Below are positions 4,699 to 9,430 of a DNA stretch of 9,430 nt, piece by piece. The stretch is from JBGLNJ01 sp964353405. Lineage in GTDB: Bacteria > Chloroflexota > Anaerolineae > Fen-1058. A program made the position numbers and the translations under genes. Numbering within the stretch: the stretch's first letter is position 1; the number at the start of each line of letters is the position of its first letter. The notes beneath the pieces are model-generated. The model made no database searches. It was given only the letters and a program-made list of their open reading frames with translations, and had not been told where the DNA came from. The stretch spans positions 1 to 9,430 of the forward strand of contig CAYGWJ010000275.1 in NCBI GenBank assembly GCA_964353405.1. Reading direction: 5' to 3'.

Positions 4699-6978
4699 AT
4701 GGCGTCGAGTACACCTCTTCAGGGTGTCCAGGGGACAAATGCAAGTGTGCTGCCGAAGGCTACACTTGCGCCTGCGCGCAGTGCAGGTGTCGGCGTCCTC
4801 ACCAGCGGCGGCGATGCGCCCGGCATGAACGCCGCGCTGCGGGCTGTCGTGCGCACGGCGCTCAGCCGTGGCGTCGCAGTCTATGCGATTTACGAGGGCT
4901 ACCAGGGAATGATAGACGGCGGCGACCGTATCCGCAACATGACCTGGGATGATGCGGGCGGCATCATGCAGCAGGGCGGGACGGTCATCGGCACCGCGCG
5001 CTGCGCCGCGTTTCGCACCCGCGAAGGGCGACTCGAAGCCGCCAAGAATCTGCTGGAGCGCGGCATAGACCGTCTCGTAGTCATCGGAGGCGACGGCAGT
5101 CTGAGCGGCGCCAATCTCTTTCGCCAGGAGTGGCCTGACCTGGTCGCCGAGCTGGTCCGGCAAGGCGCCATCTCTCAGGAGATGGCCGACCAGCACGCCT
5201 ATCTGGGAATCGTCGGCCTGGTCGGCTCGATTGACAACGACTTTTACGGCACGGATATGACCATAGGCGCCGACACGGCGCTCCAGCGCATCACCACCGC
5301 GCTCGACCAGATTGGCAGCACGGCGGCCAGCCACCAGCGCACTTTCGTCGTCGAGGTGATGGGCCGCAATTGCGGGTACCTGGCCCTGATGAGCACCCTC
5401 GCCGGTTCGGCTCATTGGGCGTTCATTCCGGAAAGCCCGCCGGACACGGACGACTGGGAAGCCAAGATGTGCGAGGTGCTGGCCGCCGGCCGGGCGGCTG
5501 GCCGCCGCCACAGCACGGTGGTCGTCGCCGAAGGCGCGCGCGATCGCAACGGTAATCCGATCACGAGCGAGCGCGTGCGCAAGGTGCTGGAAGAGCGCCT
5601 GGGCGAGGACGCGCGGGTGACGATCCTGGGCCACATCCAGCGTGGCGGCGCGCCGAGCGCCTTTGACCGCTGGATGAGCACCTTGATCGGCCACGCTGCT
5701 GTTGACGAGTTGCTCACCGCCACGCCTGAGGGCGAGCCGCAGTTGATCGGGATGCGCTACAACCGGATCACTCACCTGCCGCTGATGGAGTGCGTCCAGC
5801 ACACTCGCGCGGTTGCCGAGGCCATCGCCGCCCGCGACTATGATCGCGCGATGGATCTGCGCGGCGGCAGTTTCAAGGAACAGTTTCGCGCCTTGCGGAC
5901 GCTGATCCGGGCGGTGCCTCACGCGCCCCCGCCTGGCCAGCGGCGGCTGCGGCTGGCGGTGCTGACGGCGGGCGCTCCGGCGCCCGGCATGAACACGGCG
6001 GTGCGCGCTGCCGTCCGGCTGGCGATTGACCAGGGGCACACTGTGCTGGCGGTGCGCAACGGGTTCGACGGGCTGGTTCACGGGCAGCTCGAAGAGATGG
6101 GCTGGATGAGCGTGCATGGCTGGGGATCAATGGGCGGCTCCCAGTTGGGCACCAGCCGCATGGTGCCGGGCGGCCACGATGTGTATGCGATTGCCCGCAC
6201 GCTGGAGGCCAACAACATCCAGGGCCTGCTGGTGATCGGCGGCTGGGCGGCTTACGAGGCGGCCCACAAGCTGTATGCCGAACGGGCCACCTTCCCCGCG
6301 TTCGACATCCCCATCATCTGCCTGCCCGCGACGATTGACAACAACCTGCCCGGTTCTGAGCTGAGCATCGGTGCGGACACTGCGCTCAACAGCATCGTCG
6401 AGATCGTGGACAAGATCAAGCAGTCAGCCGTGGCAGCGCGGCGCTGCTTTGTGGTCGAGGTGATGGGGCGCTACTGCGGCTACCTGGCGCTGATGAGCGG
6501 CCTGGCGACCGGGGCCGAGCGCGTCTATCTGAACGAAGAAGGGGTCACGCTGAGCGATCTGCAGGCCGACCTGACCAACATGATCAACGGCTTCCAGCAC
6601 GGCAAACGGCTCAGCCTGCTGATTCGAAACGAGCACGCCAACCCGCTGTACACCACAAGCTTTATGTGCGCGCTGTTCGCACAGGAGAGCCAAAACCTCT
6701 TTGACGTGCGGCAGGCGATCCTGGGGCACCTGCAGCAGGGCGGCAACCCCTCGCCCTACGATCGTGTTCAGGCCACCCGGCTGGCGGCGCATTGTATCGA
6801 GTTCCTGACGCAAGAGGCCGAAAAAGGATCGTCCAACGGCGCCTTTATCGGCATACAGGGCGGCCATATCAAGATCTTTAGCCTGGAGGACATGCCGCGC
6901 ATGGCCGACACGGCTCGCCTTCGGCCCAAGGAACAATGGTGGCTGGATCTGCGGCCGATTGTGCGGCTGCTGTCCTAG
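4699..6978 (+). CDS. pfkA: 6-phosphofructokinase, double-domain eukaryote-type
   Basis: It phosphorylates fructose 6-phosphate to fructose 1,6-bisphosphate, the committed step of glycolysis. At 759 aa it is twice the usual bacterial PfkA (~320 aa) and consists of two PFK domains. The N-terminal half is catalytic: GGDAPGMN (37-44), GGDGS with Asp132, GSIDNDFYGTDMTIG with catalytic Asp179, VEVMGRNCGYLALMS and GHIQRGGAPSAFDR. The Gly in GGDGS and in GSIDND indicates ATP rather than PPi as donor. The C-terminal half is altered: GGWAAYEA replaces GGDGS (Trp516) and ATIDNN (547-549) replaces TIDND, as expected of a regulatory half. Many segments match animal and fungal PFK-1 by memory. ATG 4699 is preferred over ATG 4693 because AAGGAGG (4684-4690) is 8 nt away, not 2. 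Residues ~1-33 are non-family sequence containing a repeat copy. The ADP-forming acetyl-CoA synthetase follows after 99 bp. Confidence 0.95.
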   Translation: MASSTPLQGVQGTNASVLPKATLAPARSAGVGVLTSGGDAPGMNAALRAVVRTALSRGVAVYAIYEGYQGMIDGGDRIRNMTWDDAGGIMQQGGTVIGTARCAAFRTREGRLEAAKNLLERGIDRLVVIGGDGSLSGANLFRQEWPDLVAELVRQGAISQEMADQHAYLGIVGLVGSIDNDFYGTDMTIGADTALQRITTALDQIGSTAASHQRTFVVEVMGRNCGYLALMSTLAGSAHWAFIPESPPDTDDWEAKMCEVLAAGRAAGRRHSTVVVAEGARDRNGNPITSERVRKVLEERLGEDARVTILGHIQRGGAPSAFDRWMSTLIGHAAVDELLTATPEGEPQLIGMRYNRITHLPLMECVQHTRAVAEAIAARDYDRAMDLRGGSFKEQFRALRTLIRAVPHAPPPGQRRLRLAVLTAGAPAPGMNTAVRAAVRLAIDQGHTVLAVRNGFDGLVHGQLEEMGWMSVHGWGSMGGSQLGTSRMVPGGHDVYAIARTLEANNIQGLLVIGGWAAYEAAHKLYAERATFPAFDIPIICLPATIDNNLPGSELSIGADTALNSIVEIVDKIKQSAVAARRCFVVEVMGRYCGYLALMSGLATGAERVYLNEEGVTLSDLQADLTNMINGFQHGKRLSLLIRNEHANPLYTTSFMCALFAQESQNLFDVRQAILGHLQQGGNPSPYDRVQATRLAAHCIEFLTQEAEKGSSNGAFIGIQGGHIKIFSLEDMPRMADTARLRPKEQWWLDLRPIVRLLS
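4741..4790 (+). promoter_or_regulatory. Two mutually exclusive hairpins in the pfk 5' coding region
   Basis: ACACTTGC at 4762-4769 can pair perfectly with GCAAGTGT (4741-4748) upstream, or with GCAGGTGT (4783-4790) downstream using one G-U pair. The downstream form continues into CTG-CGCG-CAG. Only one stem can form at a time. The arrangement resembles an attenuator or a structure affecting early elongation, but no function is shown and it may only reflect repeat insertion. Confidence 0.35.
4767..4789 (+). repeat. Third copy of the 23-bp palindromic element, in the pfk N-terminus
   Basis: It is identical to the two units at 3240-3285 and shares the flanks CACT before and T after with the malQ array. 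It is read in the remaining forward frame, giving LAPARSAG, just before the conserved VGVLTSGGDAPGMN start of the kinase fold. It therefore lengthens the N-terminus without touching the active site. Confidence 0.85.
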
Positions 6979-6981
6979 GTA

Positions 6982-7001
6982 GGGGCGAGGTCACCTCGCC
7001 C
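6982..7001. repeat. GGGCGAGGT-C-ACCTCGCCC palindrome after pfk
   Basis: Nine-base arms at 6983-6991 and 6993-7001 are perfectly complementary, starting 4 bp after the pfk stop codon. No T run follows, so it is not a standard intrinsic terminator. From general knowledge, GGGGCGAGGT...ACCTCGCCC palindromes are common short intergenic repeats in Chloroflexota-like genomes. It could stabilise the pfk mRNA 3' end. Confidence 0.6.
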
Positions 7002-7023
7002 GTACTGGGAAGTGGGTAGCCCC

Positions 7024-7062
7024 TGCGACCTGCGCCATGCGACCTGCGACTTGCGCGACCTG
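7024..7062. repeat. Direct repeats of a CGACCTG core upstream of the acetyl-CoA synthetase
   Basis: TGCGACCTGCG occurs at 7024-7034 and again at 7038-7048, followed by the variants CGACTTGCG and CGCGACCTG. The block is introduced by TAGCCCCTG (7017-7025), the same module start seen at 4613 and 4660. It fills most of the 99-bp gap and ends just before the ribosome binding site AAAGGAA (7063-7069). Confidence 0.6.
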
Positions 7063-7077
7063 AAAGGAATAAAAACT

Positions 7078-9177
7078 ATGCTTGAAGCATTCACCCAACC
7101 AAGAGGCGTGGCTGTAGTCGGCGCATCCCCCAGTCCCGGCAAACTGGGCCATGCGGTGTTGCAGAACGTCATCCAATACGGCTACACAGGCCACATCTAC
7201 CCGATCAATCCCAACGCCAAGGAAATCCTTGGCTTGCCGGCGTATCCATCCGTGCGAGACATCCCCGGCCCGGTGGATTTGGCGGTGGTGCTCGTGCCGG
7301 CCAAAGCCGTCCCCGGCGTCCTGGACGAGTGCGGGCAAAAAGGCATCCGCGGCGCGGTCGTCATCTCGGCCGGCTTTCGAGAAGTGGGTCGCGAGGGCCG
7401 GCAGTTGGAAGGACAACTGATCGAGACAGCGCGGCGCTATGGTATCCGCGTCGTCGGGCCGAATGTCCTGGGGATCATTGATACCGTGGTTGGTCTCAAT
7501 GCTTCATTCGCTGCCGGCATGCCGCGCCGGGGACACATCGCCTTCATGTCGCAGTCGGGCGCGCTGTGCACTTCGATCCTCGACATGGCGCTCGGCCAGG
7601 GCATCGGCTTTTCACGCTTTTACAGCATCGGCAACAAAGCCGACCTGAACGAGATTGATTTCTTGCGGGCCTGGGCAGACGACGCCGAGACGAATGTGAT
7701 CGTCGCTTACCTGGAAGGCATCGCCAACGGCTCCGAGTTCATGCAGGTCGCTCGACAGGTGACGCGTCGCAAGCCGGTCGTCATGATCAAGTCCGGCACC
7801 ACGAGTGCAGGCTCTCGAGCTGCCTCATCCCATACCGGCACGTTGGCGGGTTCAGAAAAAGCTTACGATGCGGCCTTGAAGCAGGTCGGCATCGTGCGGG
7901 CCGGATCGGTGCAAGATCTGTTTGATTACGCCCAGGCGTTTGCCCGCCAGCCTTTGCCAGAAAGCGACGCCGTAGCCGTGGTGACCAACGCCGGAGGGCC
8001 AGGCATCATGGCCTCGGATGCGATCGAGCGCATCGGGATGAGGCTGGCGTCGCTCACACCCGAGATTCAGAGCAAGCTCCGAGCCGCTCTGCCGGCCGCG
8101 GCCAGCGTCATCAACCCGATTGACGTGCTGGGCGATGCGCCCGCCGACCGCTACGCGTTGGGCATAAAAGCCGCGCTCAGCGACCCCAACGTCGGGATCG
8201 TGTTGGTCGTCCTGACGCCGCAAACCGCGACGCAGATACCCGAGACGGCGCGAGTGCTGGGAGAGCTGGCGCGCAACGCCAAGCGCAGGAAGCCGATCTT
8301 TGCCGCTTTCATGGGTGATCTGGCCATCCGCCCCGCGATGGAGATCCTCGCCGAGTACAGCGTTCCGAATTACCAGGTGCCGGAGCGAGCGGTGGCCGCC
8401 ATCGCCGCCATGTGGCATCGCCGCCATTGGCTCAATACCCCCGAGCTGAACGTAGAGCCACTAGCCGCCGATCGGGACAAGGTGCGGCAAATCCTCGACC
8501 AGCTCCGCCGTGAAGGTCGCGCCACCGCGGGTGATGCCGAAGCGAGAGATATTCTCGCCGCTTACGGCGTTCCGCTGCCCAAGTCGGCGCTGGCCAGGAA
8601 CGCCGACGAAGCCGTCGCCGCCGCGGAAGCGATCGGCTATCCGGTCGTGATGAAAATCGCATCACCCGACATTCTGCACAAGACCGACATCGGCGGCGTC
8701 AAGCTTAACGTCGCCTCTGCCAGCGATGTGCGCGACGCTTTCGACTTGATCGTCTACCGCGCCACTCGCCACATGCCCGATGCGACGATCTGGGGCTGCC
8801 AGGTGCAGCAGATGGTCAAGGGCGGCAAAGAAGTCATCCTCGGCATGAACCGTGACCCGCAATTCGGGCCGCTGATCATGTTCGGGCTGGGCGGCGTATA
8901 CGTGGAGGCATTGAAGGACGTGACCTTCCGCGTGGCGCCCATTGACCGGCGTGAAGCGAAAGAAATGCTCGGCGAGATTCGCGCCTACAATTTGCTGCGC
9001 GGCGTGCGGGGCGAAAAGCCGTCCGACCTGGACGCGATTGCCGACACGCTCGTGCGCGTCTCGCAGCTTGTCACGGATTTCCCGGACATTGTGGAAATGG
9101 ACATCAACCCGCTGTTGGTCTTTTCGGCGGGACAGGGCGTGCTGGGCCTCGACATGCGCCTGGCGCTGAAGGCATAG
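7078..9177 (+). CDS. ADP-forming acetate--CoA ligase (acetyl-CoA synthetase), fused alpha-beta
   Basis: It converts acetyl-CoA, ADP and Pi to acetate, CoA and ATP, giving substrate-level ATP at the end of fermentation; related enzymes also take other acyl-CoAs. The 699-aa chain holds both subunits. An N-terminal CoA-binding Rossmann domain (VAVVGASPSPGKLGHAV, from about residue 10) is followed by succinyl-CoA-ligase-like domains (MSQSGALC near 155, VTNAGGPG near 302). A C-terminal ATP-grasp domain runs from about 480 (MKIASPDILHKTD, FGLGGVYVEALKDV, EMDINPLLVF). His252 in SSHTGTLAG is the expected phosphohistidine, and His534 in ILHKTDIGG matches the second His that relays phosphate in ADP-forming enzymes. 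I chose ATG 7078 because AAAGGAA lies 8 nt upstream; the in-frame ATG at 7012 would add 22 residues encoded by repeat DNA. Substrate range cannot be read from sequence. A similar enzyme is known from Chloroflexus. Confidence 0.93.
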   Translation: MLEAFTQPRGVAVVGASPSPGKLGHAVLQNVIQYGYTGHIYPINPNAKEILGLPAYPSVRDIPGPVDLAVVLVPAKAVPGVLDECGQKGIRGAVVISAGFREVGREGRQLEGQLIETARRYGIRVVGPNVLGIIDTVVGLNASFAAGMPRRGHIAFMSQSGALCTSILDMALGQGIGFSRFYSIGNKADLNEIDFLRAWADDAETNVIVAYLEGIANGSEFMQVARQVTRRKPVVMIKSGTTSAGSRAASSHTGTLAGSEKAYDAALKQVGIVRAGSVQDLFDYAQAFARQPLPESDAVAVVTNAGGPGIMASDAIERIGMRLASLTPEIQSKLRAALPAAASVINPIDVLGDAPADRYALGIKAALSDPNVGIVLVVLTPQTATQIPETARVLGELARNAKRRKPIFAAFMGDLAIRPAMEILAEYSVPNYQVPERAVAAIAAMWHRRHWLNTPELNVEPLAADRDKVRQILDQLRREGRATAGDAEARDILAAYGVPLPKSALARNADEAVAAAEAIGYPVVMKIASPDILHKTDIGGVKLNVASASDVRDAFDLIVYRATRHMPDATIWGCQVQQMVKGGKEVILGMNRDPQFGPLIMFGLGGVYVEALKDVTFRVAPIDRREAKEMLGEIRAYNLLRGVRGEKPSDLDAIADTLVRVSQLVTDFPDIVEMDINPLLVFSAGQGVLGLDMRLALKA

Positions 9178-9245
9178 CCCGTGGGCAGTGAACAGTGGGC
9201 AGTGAACAGTGAGCAGTGAACAGTGGAAAGTGGATAGCCCGTGGG
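9174..9245. repeat. Heptad repeat array bracketed by 12-bp direct repeats
   Basis: Seven consecutive 7-bp units (9183-9231) follow the consensus GRRCAGT, mostly alternating GGGCAGT and GAACAGT. ATAGCCCGTGGG occurs exactly at 9174-9185 and 9234-9245, 60 bp apart, bracketing the array. The first copy includes the synthetase stop codon TAG (9175-9177). Arrays of CAGTGAACAGTG type are known as intergenic filler in several bacterial groups. No coding potential was seen. Confidence 0.75.
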
Positions 9246-9246
9246 A

Positions 9247-9282
9247 GGTCCCAGGGGTAGCCCTTGGCAAGTCTCAGGGGTA
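9247..9282. repeat. Degenerate copy of the CCCCTGG/CCAGGGG palindrome family
   Basis: The block holds TCCCAGGGGTAGCCC followed by TTGGCAAGTC and TCAGGGGTA. TGGCAAGTC (9265-9273) and TAGCCC match the other family members at 1828-1870 and 4613-4683. It lies between the converging synthetase and minus-strand genes and has no T run to mark it as a terminator. Confidence 0.6.
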
Positions 9283-9321
9283 TCTGCTACTATAGATGTT
9301 CAGATAAAGTTTCGGGATAGG

Positions 9322-9429
9322 TCATTCAGTGACCTCGCCGAGCGATTCGCAATACCGGCCCATCAGCGCGGTGATCTCGGTCGGCGTGTTGGCAAAATGG
9401 AGCAAAGCGTCCTCGACTTTTTCGACTAA
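9322..9429 (-). CDS. 3' end of an unidentified minus-strand gene (partial)
   Basis: The reverse complement of the window end is an open frame of 35 codons ending in TGA at 9324-9322. It reads from LVEKVEDALLHFANTP to YCESLGEVTE, and its N-terminal part lies beyond the window. The residues look like an amphipathic helical protein C-terminus and codon choice resembles the neighbouring genes. The overlapping plus-strand frame (9241-9429) is repeat-derived at its start and less convincing. The fragment is too short to name a family. It converges on the acetyl-CoA synthetase, with 144 bp of repeats between them. Confidence 0.55.
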   Translation of the reverse strand, partial: LVEKVEDALLHFANTPTEITALMGRYCESLGEVTE

Positions 9430-9430
9430 T

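Noticed and set aside
4453..6117. 554-aa minus-strand ORF opposite pfk
   Set aside because: It is antisense to the catalytic PFK half; His/Arg/Ala-rich low-complexity translation typical of shadow frames in GC-rich DNA.
6983..7001. Intrinsic terminator after pfk
   Set aside because: The stem is good but no T run follows, and similar palindromes occur as generic intergenic repeats.
9241..9429. 62-aa plus-strand ORF at the window end
   Set aside because: Its start lies in repeat DNA, and the opposite strand gives a more protein-like frame over the same bases.

Overview
The window is a GC-rich, gene-dense bacterial segment. It carries six confidently identified genes, all on the plus strand, and most concern storage polysaccharide and central carbon metabolism. 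In order they are ADP-glucose pyrophosphorylase (glgC), 4-alpha-glucanotransferase (malQ), methylglyoxal synthase (mgsA), a divergent acyl-CoA-binding protein, a double-length eukaryote-type 6-phosphofructokinase, and a fused single-chain ADP-forming acetyl-CoA synthetase. The last 109 bases hold the 3' end of an unidentified minus-strand gene that converges on the synthetase. No rRNA, tRNA, CRISPR array or transposase gene was seen.

Taxonomy is inferred, not shown. A fused ADP-forming acetyl-CoA synthetase, a long PFK of eukaryotic type and abundant short palindromic intergenic repeats together point to Chloroflexota (Anaerolineae-like), with moderate confidence.

Layout. Positions 1-144 are a non-coding composite of two palindromic intergenic repeats. 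A near-consensus sigma-70 promoter (TTGACA, 17 bp, TACAAT) lies at 179-207. Below it is a short ORF (297-485) with a good ribosome binding site and no recognisable product, then glgC. malQ follows after a 130-bp gap containing a palindrome. mgsA and the ACBP-like gene are packed closely behind it (58 and 25 bp gaps). A 327-bp gap then precedes pfk; it holds a cluster of CCCCTGGG-type palindromes ending right at the pfk ribosome binding site. The pfk-acetyl-CoA synthetase gap and the 3' end of the window are also filled with short repeats.

How the genes work together (inference). GlgC makes ADP-glucose for glycogen, and MalQ reshapes or helps degrade alpha-1,4-glucans. PFK commits hexose phosphate to glycolysis, and MgsA drains dihydroxyacetone phosphate when phosphate is limiting. 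The acetyl-CoA synthetase turns acetyl-CoA plus ADP and Pi into acetate plus ATP, giving a storage-to-fermentation set of functions. All genes point the same way, but the wide repeat-filled gaps make several transcription units possible.

The most unusual signal is a 23-bp self-complementary element found three times: twice in tandem inside malQ and once near the start of pfk. It is read in a different frame each time without a stop, and it adds a Cys/Arg-rich insert to MalQ and an extra stretch to the PFK N-terminus. A second palindrome family (CCCCTGGG-N4-CCCAGGGG) sits in the gaps and in the 3' end of the ACBP-like gene. The segment therefore seems to have been colonised by several short palindromic repeat families that tolerate insertion into protein-coding DNA.
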